From contig NC_056524.1 of the NCBI RefSeq assembly GCF_019175285.1, positions 172,044,314 to 172,108,313 on the forward strand: a stretch of DNA of 64,000 nucleotides. The letters run 5' to 3'. Of the stretch, positions 12,220-25,065 are shown one piece after another; within the stretch, counting starts at the first letter, position 1, and each line of letters begins with the position of its first letter. The translations under genes and the position numbers were made by a program. The notes beneath the pieces are model-generated. The model made no database searches. It was not told the DNA's origin and worked only from the letters and a program-made list of their open reading frames with translations. This DNA is from Sceloporus undulatus. Lineage: Eukaryota; Chordata; Lepidosauria; Squamata; Phrynosomatidae.

Positions 12220-12460
12220 GGCCCTAATCTCCACCAATGCAGAAGCGGCGGTCTGGCTCTGCCTCCACTTGCAGCGTCCGGGAACCGCAGCCTTTAAACG
12301 GCGCAGCTCCCGGACGCTGCAGAGAAGGAGCGCGGAAATCGTGCTCCTTCTCAGGCCCCGGAAGAGGTGCTGCGAGTACCAAAGGGCGCACTCGCAGCGT
12401 CACTTCCGGGGCGCGACATACGGACGCAGAGCGTCCGCTACGTCAATATGGCATCTGCCC
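12220..12460. mobile_element. GC-rich serial-hairpin element, copy 3
   Basis: Block with nested stems: GCAGCGTCCGGGA pairs with TCCCGGACGCTGC (12272-12322), GAAGGAGCGC pairs near 12325-12351, and CCCCGGAAG pairs with CTTCCGGGG (12356-12413). It shares AGAAGCGGCGGTCTG with copy 5. The ends are eroded and only approximate. Confidence 0.55.
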
Positions 12461-12730
12461 TTCCTTCTGTAGCAAATACTAAAACATGACTGGCAAACTA
12501 TCAAAAGAACAGGTATTAACAGTAGCTTGGGTCATTTGAGGTAAAAGTGTGGTGTGTGGATTGCTGAGGCGTTTAGCAACAAGCAAGGATGGCAGGAATC
12601 TTACATTAATCTAACAAGACCTTGAGTTAAATTTTGGACAGATCTTTGAAGTAAAATATGCTCATGCCTTTAAAACATGACTGGAAAACATATATATTTC
12701 CTCAACATAGGAATTGTAGTCTCAACTACA

Positions 12731-12951
12731 GAGAGGCAGTGAGGTATAATGGTCTGAGTTTTGGGCTATGACTCTGGATATCATGGTTCAGATCTCCATT
12801 CAGTCACGGAAACACTCTGGGCAACCTTGACCAAGTTACACTCTCTCAGCTTAGAAGAAAGCAAAGGCAAATCCCCTCTGAACAAATCTTGCCAAGCAAA
12901 CTCCATGATAGATCCATCATAAACTGGAACAACTTGAAGGCACACAACAAG
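12731..12951 (+). repeat. Sauria-type SINE
   Basis: Head GAGGTATAATGGTCTGAG, body TTGCCAAGCAAACTCCATGA and tail GAAGGCACACAACAA are all present, but more diverged than the 190-398 copy. Confidence 0.8.
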
Positions 12952-14984
12952 TTCCCCAAAATTTTTCCAAGCTATGCTATTTTATTAGGTGTCATGCAAC
13001 TGAAAAATAACATTAATGTTTTTTTTAAGTTTTAATGATAGCTGATGCAGCTTTTAACATTTTTTTATGAAACAGTTGTTTACTGTTGTTCATCTGTTTA
13101 CACTACTGAAAGCCACCTTTCATTGCATGAGTATTCCTGAACTTGAGAAGAAAAACTTCCATATTTCGTAATGAACTAGACCACAATCACTGAATAAACA
13201 CCAAGATGCAAAATCACTGGGGTACTGCACACGTTCATCCATCTGCTTTGGAACAAGGTTACCAATAAAAAAAATTGGTGGGATTTTCCTCTTAAAGTCA
13301 AATGAGAATGGAACCTTTAATGGTGTGGTTAAAAATCACATTGTGGTATGAATTTATTATTTAAAAAATAGTTGAGAACAATATGACTCACATCTTGCAG
13401 AATCTTCTATTATTGCATTTATCAGTTTACTGAAGAGCAACACTGAATTATGAAAGGTCATCACACTAAACAAAATATATGAAGACAAATGAAGACATGA
13501 AGAGAAATAAGACAAGGCTGAAGGGGATGGGTTAAATCCAGGCAACAAATGTGTAATTACGTGGTGGGGAAAAAAGTGTATCATATGGAAAGAGCCCAAG
13601 GTAGCACAAAAGTCTTTGATAATACGAGCTCATAAAAGCCTTTTTAAGGAAGGGGGGCTTTGTGAATATCCTAGGCTAGCTGAAAGATTTGAGCAGCTCA
13701 GCTCCATGAGAATTGGGAAGCACAATTAAAATGAAATGTTGATGCCTCTGTTTGCACTCTGAAATATTGATATATAGATACATAAATCATTTTATGAATG
13801 CATAGTTCTATACAGTGATTTACTGTGCCCAAATGCTACGTATTCGGTAATAGGGGTGTACAGCCAAAAGAGTGATAGTCTTCTATCATTGTGGAACAAG
13901 ACAATGCAACTGGGATGAATTATGACCACAAGATTCACGGGTAGCATTGCATCCTGTACATTGCACTATGCCTTTCCCCATTTATGAATGCTTTGAAGTC
14001 AAAGCCATGTGTGCAACCCTTCATAGTCTGGTCATTGCCATTTTCTCTTACATTCTTGTCATCACACTTGGAGGAAGTTCTTGACATTCAGTCATCTAAA
14101 GCAAGGATGGGCTATACAGTACATGGGGCAACCCTCCCCAAGCTCTGCCTCATGATTTTTCTACACGGGAAAAAGTATAGCATTTCTTTCAAAGAACCTG
14201 TGCAGGGAGCATCTACCTTGTTTTCATGAGGTATGTGTCACATTCTCAGAATCTCTCTACTAGAACAATTCAGCTTTAAACATCAAGACACGCATTCATT
14301 GTGCACCTTAGTTAGAAAAGTGCTACAGGGGTTGAGGCTGCCATCCACTGTGAAAGCAAATTTGGCAGTACACATTTGTGGCATGGCAGTACAATAGGGT
14401 ACCTGGTATATTTGTGAAAAATAATACACTCCCATCCTAGGAAGTCACCCACCTCTGTCCTAAGGTTTTAACCAAAATTACTGACTGGCATCCCCTTAGT
14501 GAGTTACAATGCCATACGTTTGCCGTATATAACACCACAACTCACTTGTTCAGTCACTGTCATTTTTTCAGTTCACAATTTTCTTCCAAAAATGCAATGA
14601 TAAAAAAGCCTCACTCACCCACCCTGTGAGCCATGCAAAAAAACCAAAAACCTCCCCCATAAATTACCATTATCGGGGAGCAAGGAGAGCAGCAGCAATG
14701 TGTCCAGCTCTTTTCCTTTAGCTGAACAAGCTGCAAGGATGTTACCTGCACAGATGTCCCAGGGAGACCCAGAAATCCCTGCCGGTGCCCGTTGCAGCAT
14801 GTCCAGCTAAAGTAAAATAGCTGGACATGTCACCACTGATCTCCTCACTCACCAACAAACTGGAAACATACATGGTCTGGGGACTGCACTACTTACAAAG
14901 TAGGTTTGGATGGGGAGGGGCACCACTAAAAGACATAGCAACATAAGCCACATCCTTCCTCCTATTTTCACTCCTCCTCCTTCT
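12952..14984. other. Unique DNA, no gene seen
   Basis: AT-rich. Open frames here (for example 13984-14229) show no family resemblance. Confidence 0.6.
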
Positions 14985-15570
14985 ATGTATAGTCCTGTTT
15001 TTCTTACAATATGCTCTGCATATAAGCTGAGCAGTTAAGGTGAGAAGATGCAGCCTTGTCTGACTCTTTTGCCAGTTGGGAACTACTGTACTCTGTTTCT
15101 CTGTGTTCTCTTCTGAAAGTAGCCTCTTGTCCTGAGTACAGATTTCTCATCAGGACTGTCAGATGTGTTGGCATACCCATGTCTTTAATGGTGTCAATAG
15201 CCTTTCATGTTCTATGCAGTCAAAGGCTTTGCTATAGTCCAGTGATGGCGAACCTATGGCACGCGTGCCAGAGGTGGCACTCAGAGCCAGCCAGAGGAAT
15301 ATGGCACTTTGCAATTAATAAGTGGGTTTTGGGTTGCAGTTTGGGCACTCGGCCTCTAAAAGGTTCACCATCACTACTATAGTCTATAAAGCACATGCTG
15401 ATTCTCTTTTGGAATTCTCTCATGTGCTCCATTAGCCATCATAGGTTTGCAATGTGGTCCCTAGTGTCTCTTCCTTTTCTGAACGCTACTTAGATCTCTG
15501 GGATTTCTCTCTCCATGTATGGTTGGAGTCTATGTTGCAGAAATTTGAACATAATTTTGCATGTATTTTT
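14985..15570 (-). mobile_element. BovB (RTE) LINE fragment, antisense
   Basis: Aligns by eye with the BovB reverse transcriptase part at 33535-34000: shared text includes CCTCTTGTCCTGAGTACA, ATCAGGACTGTCAGATGTGT and CATGTCTTTAA. It is split by the hAT MITE at 15240-15376. Heavily diverged and not functional. Confidence 0.78.
15240..15376. mobile_element. hAT MITE, 137 bp, with 8 bp target duplication
   Basis: CAGTGATGGCGAACCT at the left, AGGTTCACCATCACTA at the right. CTATAGTC is present at 15232-15239 and 15377-15384. It is inserted in a BovB copy. Confidence 0.88.
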
Positions 15571-16804
15571 CCAGATAGCCACCGTTCTAACACAACCGCC
15601 AGAAAAAGTAGGATTCAGCAGTCTTTGTGCTATGGCCTCTCTTTAGCAGGAGTAAAGAATTTTGGAGGACTCATGGACTATTTAGCACTATCCCAGGCAT
15701 GGTATACTTTGCACCAGTCCTTCCTGACAAAACCAGAAGTGACCAAACAACACTATTTATTTTTCAAAAACTATGTTTCTTGCTAAACCAAAGTACAAGA
15801 TAAGGCAAGGAAAAGACACTGTCAGCTTCTGAGTCCTTCAGCTTGCCTGCCATGGAGTATGATTATTAGTTATAGCTTTGCTTGCTTATAATGTAATATA
15901 GAGTACTGTGGCTTATGATGGGACGTGTAGTAGTGTACTAATTGCTAAGACTGTTTTCCACATTCTTTGATGGTTGAAGAGCAGATGGGAAGGGTGTTGA
16001 AGTTGAGATCAGTCCCCTGAAAATGGTCAGTCCATTGTAAATGGATGGTGTGGGAGCAGAAAAAAGATCCATGGGAAGGGGGAAATGAGAGTATTTTATT
16101 TTCATGATGAATGAAAATGTGGCCCACTTAAAATTTGAATTTGTGTACGCTTTAACTAGACTTTCTTGTCAATCAGCTGAGAAGCAGGAAGGAACCACCT
16201 ACTAGAGCATGATAATACCATATAATTTTTGATGAGGCAGATACACGGACTTCATGACACTGTCAACAATTTGCCTTTGACAGAATATTTCCCTTAAGTT
16301 TAGTATTATAGGTAGTGTGCCCCTAAAACTCCTCTTTCTTCTCTCTGACACTCCACTAGTGAAGATGATACTCTCCAAATATTTATTATTGTAATAATTG
16401 CCAATAGTACCTGGTGGTAGATCAGTTTCAACTCCATCTGTTTTCCCCATCCTGTTACCTAAATCACACATGCACGCACACACACATGGAGGACATTCTT
16501 GACCACTTAAACTATAAAGAGATTAAGATTTTTGGAAGAAGAGAGTTAATAGAGCCAGATGTACAGTACTAGTAGGATGAAGTAAGTCCTGTTGAGTAAT
16601 GCCTTCAGCCAGGTAAGCAAGCACAGAGTCACTACATCTAATGCTATTTCCAGCCCTGTCTCTCACTTAATTCAGTTACCTACCAACATTTCACAGATAA
16701 AAACTGAGAAACATGTGGGCAGGCAACATCAGAGTATGGTCAATATGGTAAAAGAAGAACACACAAGTTAGGAAAGGTTGCAGCAGTTTACTTTTGCCTG
16801 AGCC
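15571..16804. other. Unique DNA, no gene seen
   Basis: Nothing recognised apart from a short CA run at 16471-16484. Confidence 0.6.
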
Positions 16805-17456
16805 CAGTGGCATCACTAGGATTGGCGTCACCCAGTGTGGTAACTCCCCACGTTGACCTCTGCCCATACCACACCATACACAATCCTTAATAGTATTTTG
16901 TGTACTAATGTTACTCATTAATCATAATTCTTGCATATCACTAAAGTCATGATAATAGTATTGAAACAGCTTCATTGGCTACCGATTTGTTTCCAAACAC
17001 AATTCAATGTGTGGGTCATTACCTATAAAGTCCTACACGGCTTAGGTCCAGACTATTTGAGAGACTGTATCTCCCCATACAAATCACCTCGATTAAATTA
17101 CAGTATCACACACACAGCCTCAGTGCATTCACATATGCATAGTTTCATGTGTTTGAAGTGAAAATCTGGTAAAAAGTGATGTTTTTAAAGAAAATTTTAA
17201 AAGAATTAAAAATATTTTAAATATTTTTAAATTAAAATTAAAATTTTATTTTTTAAAAAAGGGGACCTCTCCTTTCACTGAGTCTCACCCTGCTCATACC
17301 ATCTCTTCAGCATTTTAATGGGGTACATGAGGATGTCGTCACCCATTTCTGCCCAAAAGGAAATGTTTGAGGATCAGTGGTGTCACTCCCCCTTAAAGTG
17401 CCACCTGGCGTAGTCTGCACCCATGGCACCCACCTCACCCCCTAGTGATGCCACTG
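16805..17456. mobile_element. hAT-like element carrying an L2 fragment
   Basis: CAGTGGCATCACTAGGATTG at the left mirrors CCTAGTGATGCCACTG at the right. The flanking octamers CCTGAGCC and TCTGCACC agree at five of eight positions, a possible decayed duplication. It encloses an L2/CR1 piece (16928-17115). Confidence 0.6.
16928..17115 (+). mobile_element. L2/CR1 LINE small fragment
   Basis: Reads LKQLHWLPICFQTQFNVWVI and YKVLHGLGPDYLRD, the conserved segment after the RT domain of L2/CR1 elements. Lies inside the hAT-like element 16805-17456. Confidence 0.7.
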
Positions 17457-18674
17457 TCTGCACCTACTGGGAAGGGGAACATTCTTCCTCCTCTTTCTCC
17501 TCTTCCTCCTTCTCCTCTTCCTCCTCCTCCTCCTCCCCCCTCTGCTGAGCTTATTGAATTTAAACACCTTTTGCACCTTGAATTCAGTTTGCAGTAACTG
17601 AAATAAGCTGAGGACATGATGGAAACTAGAAGGAAGAGACAAAAACTGGAACAATTTAAAGGCTGCTGAAAATGGTTTGTGTAGCATTAGACTCCTGGAA
17701 AGGAAGGAATGGCTCACAGATTTGCAGGAACTTTTCATTTTTGTGAGAACCAGGAAGTTATGCACACATCTCAAATGTCTTGTTTAATTGCTTAAAAGTT
17801 AGAAAGCAAAACAAAGATGAAGAGGCACAATTTCTAGGCCTCTGCCTACTGAACAATACAGCTAAGGACTTTTTTTAATGTATGGATGTTTAACCTCAGC
17901 CATGTCCCTTTAAAAAAAGAATTTCACTTATACCATCACAGCATAATGTCTTCAGAAAACTCCTAGATTTACTGTTTAATCAAACAAAATAACAGCAGGA
18001 AAAGTCTGTGGGAAATTAAACATACACAAACATTAAGACAGACAGTAAGTGATGTATACTGCCCAATGAAACTTTATCGTTTGTGACCGATAGCTGTATC
18101 TAGATGTGTGATTTACAAGTTTGCATTAAGAGCCTGAAACTCTATCTAAACCCTATAAATAATGTGTATTGGTAAGTCTAAGGAACATTTATTTCAGTCA
18201 GGCTCTGAGCACATTATGTAAACATTTTGTGGAAGAATTACAAACTGGGAATGGAGGTGGCTGAAGACATTTTCCTTCTTGGGACAGAACAATAATGGTG
18301 TCCCTCACCCACCCAAGTCAATGTGCACATAATACTTAATGCCATCCAAGCTATTTTGGCATGTAAGGCAGAAAACACCTCAAACACTTCTTGCCATCTT
18401 TGCCAGTACAATACACAATAACACATCAAGTAGCTAACAATTTCAGGCCTTTTCATGATTTCCAAAACCTACTGCCTGAAGCATCTGCCTCAGTCTGTGA
18501 AATGACAGGGCCATATCCAAGTGGGAGATTTCCTTGTATTTTGCTAGACTCAAGAAAGGAAGAACAGGTAATGGTCTTGCCTTCAGGAGAAGAAACTAAG
18601 GAGCAGCATTAATCATTTGCCATTACTTTTGTAGGTTTAGAATCATTGCTTTGAAAATATACTTTGGGAACTAT
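17457..18674. other. Unique DNA with a pyrimidine tract
   Basis: CTTCCT/CTC-rich tract at 17483-17540. No gene seen. Confidence 0.6.
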
Positions 18675-18982
18675 GGGGCAAAAAAGACCGCCCCGATAGA
18701 GTGGCGTAACACACCCCTTTCAGCTTGGGGCTTCTTTTAGAGCCGGCAAAAAGGTGCCTTTGCTGCTGCAGTGGCACTTCCCCGTGCTCCTTTTGGCATG
18801 CGTCATCTGAACACTGTGCCAAAGAAGCGCCGTGATGCCGCCCTCCGTATGGTCAGGTGGGTGGCATGACACTGACATGATGGGGGTGTGCGATGTTGCC
18901 AACATGATGTCGGCAACAGTTCAATGATACTGGAATGGTGGAGGCTTGCAGCTGGTGTTAAACGCCAGTCTATTTAGCCCCA
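18675..18982. mobile_element. GC-rich element, copy 4
   Basis: Opening GGGGCAAAAAAGACCGCC is an imperfect inverted repeat of the close (reverse complement GGGGCTAAATAGACTGGCG). The interior is GC-rich with short palindromes. Same terminal theme as copies 2 and 6. Confidence 0.55.
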
Positions 18983-19779
18983 AAGACTCCCAGAATCTCC
19001 TTAGATAAGCTGCCTTTTGAACTGTAAAGACAACAAATTTGACTTTGGGGTGACAAGTCCCTTGGATATGTTATTTTCGAAACTACAATGCACAGAAAAC
19101 TTACTTTTTGGGACTACATTTCTATTCCCAAAAAAGTAGCATTTCTAACTTCAGTTAGGATGGGTGGACTAGCCAGCAAGAGAAGAAATATTGGGTATAT
19201 TTCAAACTCTACCTATTTATCAGAAATAATTCTAATTTTTGGACTACTATCCTTATGTTTGCCCTGCAGGAATGGAAAGGAAGGAATGCAGGAAGATCTT
19301 GGATCCATCCATCCAAGTATCATTGTTCCATCAAGTTCAATATTGCCCCAAATGAGACATGATATACAAATATTACTGGTAAATAAAATAAATAATAATA
19401 TAATAACTGACAGTGGCTCTCTGGGATTGCATATATAAAGAAAAATTACATACACAAATATGTATTGCAGGGAAAGCTGAATACAAAATATATGATTTGG
19501 GAAAGATACATATAAAATGAATTTGTTAAAGAAAGCCAAATATAAAAATAAATGAATTTGCTGACTGATGCGGAAATTGGAGGAAATGGACTTATGATTG
19601 AATTGCATGCAAAACTGACAAGAAACAGGTGTAAACTAATTCACCTATCCCTATCTATAACATACATCTATGCATTCAGAATGAAGTTCCATTGTGTTCC
19701 ATGGGAATACTACCAAAACCTCATTGGGTTTTATTGAATGATGTGTGAATAGACATGCATAAGCTTGCACTGTAAAGTA

Positions 19780-19945
19780 TGTATCATGGAGTCTTCAGTT
19801 TGAAACTTGCTTCTGCCACAAACTAACTTGGCAGCCTTTGGTAAGCCACCCCATTTGACCTCAATCCTCCCGAACCCCTATCTGCAGTATGGGGTTAATA
19901 CTGGCTTGCCTTATTGTGGTGTTGAAAGAGTTATATGCACAGAGA
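19780..19945 (+). repeat. MIR-like ancient SINE
   Basis: Order of words fits MIR: a TTGCTTCTGCCACAAACTAA segment, then TTTGGTAAGCCACCCC, a TCTGCAGTATGGGGTTAATA segment and GTTATATGCAC. Strongly diverged. Confidence 0.5.
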
Positions 19946-20473
19946 TATAGACTGGAACTCTCTTGGTGAAACATGCATGCATAATGTGGGTTGCATGTTA
20001 TTTACTTTGGTTGGGATGCAAGGAGCTATTCACTAATCTTTACACATCATCCACAACCTTCCCCACTGGCAGATGTCAAGCCTCAGAAGGCCACTGCTGC
20101 TGCTATTTAGGAGGGAGGTGACTAAGTAATGGTGAGTCCTGGCTGCAAGGGGAAAAGAAATGAAATGCTAGCCATTCAGGAAAGCAACCTGGTTTCTGTT
20201 CCCCTTGCAGCCAGGCCCAGCTGCCGCATCTTTGCCAATCTCATGTACTAGATATTATGTTGTTGTATGTTCCAATCTCAACAGAGCCATGAAATTCACT
20301 GGGTATGTGACCATGTTTCACTGTAAAGCTAAAATCTTAATTCATCTTTCCTTTTATGTCTATAGCCAACCAGCTTCACCAATCAAGATCCAGCTGGGAC
20401 CAACAAACTATAAAACAGGATTACAAACCATGATTTGAGACAGGTTATTGGATTTCTTTCTTGTGTTAACTGT

Positions 20474-20474
20474 A

Positions 20475-20514
<40 letters not shown>
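20474..20514. repeat. (ATT)n microsatellite
   Basis: About 13 TTA triplets without interruption. Confidence 0.95.
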
Positions 20515-20516
<2 letters not shown>

Positions 20517-20718
20517 ATGCAGACCTAGTATCCTGTGTAGGCAATGAGGAGATGCAGCAGAAAACGTTGAAGTGTTGGTATTTGTCATGGCATTTAGCCA
20601 TGCTCCAGTGAAGACACCTAAAAGAAACTCTAGTGATCATTACCTGTATGTGGGTACATGTGTCTATACATGCACCAAAAATCAGTAGTACTTAGAGATT
20701 ACCCAAATTATTATGATC

Positions 20719-20935
20719 GGGCCCATTCACACTACACTATAGGGCTGTTATTCTGCTTTAACTATCATGGTTCCATCATATGGAAACCTGTAGTTTGTAG
20801 TCTGGTGAGATACTATAGCTTTCTGGCTGACAATTCTACATGACCATCTCTAAACCATCCCAGGATTTCATAGGATAGAACCATAGCAGTTAAAGTAGAA
20901 TAATAGCACAATAATCGTATAGTGTGAATGGGCCC
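20719..20935. mobile_element. Palindromic MITE, GGGCCC-ended, well preserved
   Basis: GGGCCCATTCACACTACACT at the left mirrors AGTGTGAATGGGCCC at the right. The inner arms TTATTCTGCTTTAACTATCA and inverse are also close to perfect. Likely one of the younger copies. Confidence 0.75.
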
Positions 20936-21599
20936 CAAGTGACAATCTAGGAACAGTGAGCTGGCAAAGGGCAAGGCAGTAGTTGCCATATTGGACTTTG
21001 GCTTGAGACACGTGAGAGCGCATGGGGAGGGAGGAGACACATCTTTCCAAGCCACATAAAACTAACAGTTCAAAGTTTTACAAGCACTAAGAAGAATAGT
21101 GTATATCAAAGTCTCCCCCCCCCCAAAAAAAAAGTTCTAACAATTTTCATCTCTGTTGAGAGCAAGAGTCTTATTTAAAGCTACAGTATTCAAGGCCAAA
21201 CCATCTCAGAATACATTGTGTTGCAAGTAGGGTAGCTGAGCTTATAAGAAAAACCAGGCAGGCCTATCTGGGCCAGAATTCTGTTCCCACAGAGGCTGAT
21301 CCATTGTCTATGGGAAACCTGCAAATAGGACCTGAGCACAGCTCCATTTTATAGTGCCATCAGTGGATATCCAAAGCACACTTGCTTTACTACAAGTGAT
21401 ATATCACTATCCTGACTAGTCGCCATTGATAGCCTTATCATCCATGAATTTATCCAATCCTCTAAAGCCCATCCAAGTCGATAACCATCTATATATCTTG
21501 GAGTAGCAAATTACAGGGTTTAACTATGTGCTCTCTGAAAACAGCCTTCCTTTTTATCTGTCCTGAATCTCACACCATTCAGTTTCAGTGAATGTCTCT

Positions 21600-22115
21600 A
21601 GTCTCCAGTATTGTGATGGCAAACTATTTATTTATTTTCCACTTTTCTCCCAAGAAAGCTTATAATAGAAGCTTTTTTAAAAAAAAAACTATAAAAATAG
21701 TTAAGCAAATAAACATGAAAAATGCTAATTTTAAAAAGTTTTTGTAAGCAGTTAAAGTATTATAATAGTGATTTTTGAAAATACAACACAGTTCAATTAA
21801 AATACCATCCGCAATAGATAGCTTATAGTCAAAGTTCTGGATAAACAAAAAGGTCTTTGCTTACGGGCAGAAAGACAACAAATAGGGGGCTAACCTAGCC
21901 TTTCATGGGAGGGAATTCCACAGCCTGAGAACAGCCACAGAGAAGGCTCTCTCTTGTGTGCTTACCAAACGATAGTGGTGGAGAGAAAACCCTCATATGA
22001 GGATCTTTAAACCTGGGCAGGCTTATAGAAGGAGATGTGGCCTTTTCAGATAGTCTGATCCCAAGCCACAAAGGGTTTTATAGGTCATAATTGGCACGCA
22101 CATTGTTTTTGGATA
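21600..22115 (-). mobile_element. L2-like LINE 3' region, antisense
   Basis: Contains the antisense 3' domain (CACTTTTCTCCCAAGAAAGC, GGGAGGGAATTCCACAGCCT, CCACAGAGAAGGCTCTCTC, GTTTTATAGGTCATAATTGGC), equivalent to that at 24690-25065. Confidence 0.7.
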
Positions 22116-22495
22116 AATCAATCCCACCACACATCCATAAGTACTATTAGGATTGCAGCTAAGCCTAGAAGGTACAAAGTAGCCCACGTGGAATACTGTA
22201 CTGGAATACATCATCATCCCTCTCAGCTCTTCTGATTCTGTGAAACATGTTTCCACTACTGGCTTAATCATGGTTTGTTGTCATAAATCCTCCCATGCTG
22301 CCTGACTAGCTACAGAGATGCAAGGGAAGAGCAACCTGAAAACAAAATCTACTCTGCAGCTAAGAGGTTATTACTGACACTTTTATGGGCCTCATTCTCC
22401 CTCTTAATTCTCCCCGTCCAATAGTAGGTCCCTTTCACCGCCTTTCACCTTACTGACTTCTATTTTCATATAAGCTGCCTAGAGATATATGTAGG

Positions 22496-22549
<54 letters not shown>
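22496..22549. repeat. (ATT)n microsatellite
   Basis: About 17 pure ATT triplets after an L2-like tail (AAGCTGCCTAGAGATATAT). Confidence 0.95.
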
Positions 22550-22759
22550 TATGCACACATCCCACCTTCCTCCAATGAATGTATGATGTTGTAAAAGGCT
22601 TTCTTCCTCTCTACTTTATCCTCATGGCAACCCTGTGCAGTAGGATAAGCTGAGAGAATATGTGGTTCACCCAGAGTCAACCAATGAGTTCCACAGATCA
22701 CAGGACCTTCAACCAGGATCTTCCAGATTCTTCAGTCAAGAAGATTACATCACTACACT

Positions 22760-22943
22760 CTTATAGTACTGTTTTTCCACATTTACTGCTCAGGCTGCCT
22801 CCTGCGGCATTCTGGGATTTGCAGTTTAGGGAAAGGCATTTAGAATTCTCAGTCAGAGGACTCTTAGACCTCACTGAACTACAAACCCCAGAATGCCACA
22901 GGAGGCAGCCAGAGCAATAAAAATGGAATAGCAGCACTATAAG
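22760..22943. mobile_element. Palindromic MITE
   Basis: CTTATAGTACTG at the left mirrors GCACTATAAG at the right. Inside, GGCTGCCTCCTGCGGCATTC pairs with its inverse GAATGCCACAGGAGGCAGCC. Confidence 0.7.
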
Positions 22944-23689
22944 AATATAGTGCAGCAATCTCCCAAATTCTTCAACCGGGTTTTTCAACCAGGATCATCC
23001 AGGTGCCATTACAATTGTCAACTCAGAAGTAATCTCATGTGGGAATTTTAGAGCCCTGTTGGTTTTTGTTTTGTTTGTTTGTTTGTTTTCGACTGAAACT
23101 CCCACCATTCCTCATCATGGCTGCTTGGACTTGCAGTCCAAATTATCTCATAGGCTGCATGATTCATCCCCTTTCCCCCAGCATTTGCTATAACCACGGG
23201 GCATATCTTTGCGCTTAGCAGATTGCACATACATTTCAACAGATTCAATTGCACAGTTTGACACAGATGTTCACCCTCCTTGCAAGACTTCACAGAGAAT
23301 GCTGAGTCCTGATTGAGGGAGGGAAGGGAGAGTTTTAGACTGTATTAGTATTGTCGTTGTTTTGTTGTTGTTGTCATTTTTGCTGCTGCTATTGTTATTG
23401 TGATGGGTTGTGCCAGCTGTGACCAAAGGTCTCCATCCAGCAATGATAAAACAAAGGGTGACTGAGTTACATCTCGCCAGTCCTTCTTTGCTTCCTATCT
23501 CTATTATGCTACATAAGGGAATGATGGAGTCTACAAAACAGTTATGTAAAGCAGGTTAGTATTTGCCGTGCACAATAAACCAACTTTAGCTGGAAAAAAC
23601 ACTGTTTGTTTAGAAATATGTGGACTGAATCATGGCTTAAGAAAATGTGGCTTTGAGTATACATCATGTATTTGTTCATTACATTTTTT

Positions 23690-23885
23690 ATCTTACCTGT
23701 TCTTCAGTCAGTTCAAGCTGGCACACATGGCTCACCTGATCCTCAGTTTATCCTCACAAAAACCTTTCAAGCAAAAAGGCAAAATGAGAGGTGCAAGTTC
23801 ATCTGGTGAGTTTCATAGCTCAGTGAAGACCTGCAAGTGGAACCCATGGTCCCCAGTCCTAACATTTTAACTACCACAGCACACT
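23690..23885 (-). repeat. MIR-like ancient SINE, antisense (weak)
   Basis: TCCTCACAAAAACCTTTCAA, then AACTACCACAGCACACTGGC. The same general order is seen at 22545-22750. A weak assignment by eye. Confidence 0.35.
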
Positions 23886-24689
23886 GGCTTTGTACATCGT
23901 GAAAACTGGGTGGAATGGGTGGAATACAAATGTGTAGAGTAGAGATCTTTCTGTGCCCTATTCCATGATACCTTTGAGCAGGTACAGTCAGAAACTAGAC
24001 CTGTGTGTGTGTCTGCAAGGCATTTGCTTTACCACTGAATTAGACTGTTTGTCTTCTTCTCCAGTTCTGCGTTCACTTTCTCAGTTTGCAAATTAAGGAC
24101 AAAATGCCCAGGAGAGTTGCCATCTCTCCCCCACCCCACTCCCACACATCCTAGTGCCTCTAGCAACTCTATAAGTAGCAGAAATCCAACAGATGCTAGC
24201 AAAACGTGCAATCTGAAGTGTTGTTTGGTCTTTGAATTGGGCATGTTTTGTTTTATAGCTTGATGTTAAGCAACAAAACATGTGTTGTGTAGGAAAATTT
24301 GTTTACACAGGCTGAGCCAGCAAGAGTCACACTTATCACAAAATGAGTGGGAGGATGCACAGTTGGCAACACCTCCAGCTGGAATCTGACAGAATAAGTG
24401 GTGGGGGGAAAAGATTTTTCTGCCAGGGAATTAGAAGCTATTTCTAAAAGGGCTTGCATTAGAAGTCAAGCTGAAATGAACTTTTATTGAAGTTACTTGA
24501 AGGGTGAGCAATGGCTGGATCACAATGTCCATCATCTCTTACCATTGGTTATGCTGGTGAAGATGAGGGAGGTTGCAGTCAAACAACATTTATAGGCAAC
24601 AGTGGATGGTGGCACCCATGTCAATAGGTTGTGAATCCCTTCCTGATTTTTAGTCTAAACGTCTAAGATCCTGTACCTGTTTGTTTTAT

Positions 24690-25065
24690 TTTATTTGTAT
24701 GCCACCTCTCTCCCAGAAGGGGCACAAGGTGGCTCACAGAACACAGAAGTAGGGAGAATGTACAAAGACCCTTCCCATTAAAAGCAACCCTTCCAAATCA
24801 GTCCAGTTGTGGCCAGAAGTCTTTCTGGGAAAACAAGCTATTTAGCTGTTGGTAAGTATTCCACAGCCTAGGTTCAGTTACTGAGAAGACCCTCTATAGA
24901 TCCTGTGAGGGTGCCTGTGAAGGAGCTGGAAATAAGAAATAGCCTTTCCCTGTAAATCTCAGAATGTGAGCAGATTCATATGAGGAAATTTAGTATTTCA
25001 GAAAGTCTGAACATAACCTATACAAGGCTGTGGTGCATACCTACAGAGTCCTGTTTATACCCTTG
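24690..25065 (-). mobile_element. L2-like LINE 3' region, antisense
   Basis: ATGCCACCTCTCTCCCAGAAG, TATTCCACAGCCTAGGTTC and ACTGAGAAGACCCTCT follow the same order as the copy at 21600-22115. Confidence 0.7.
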
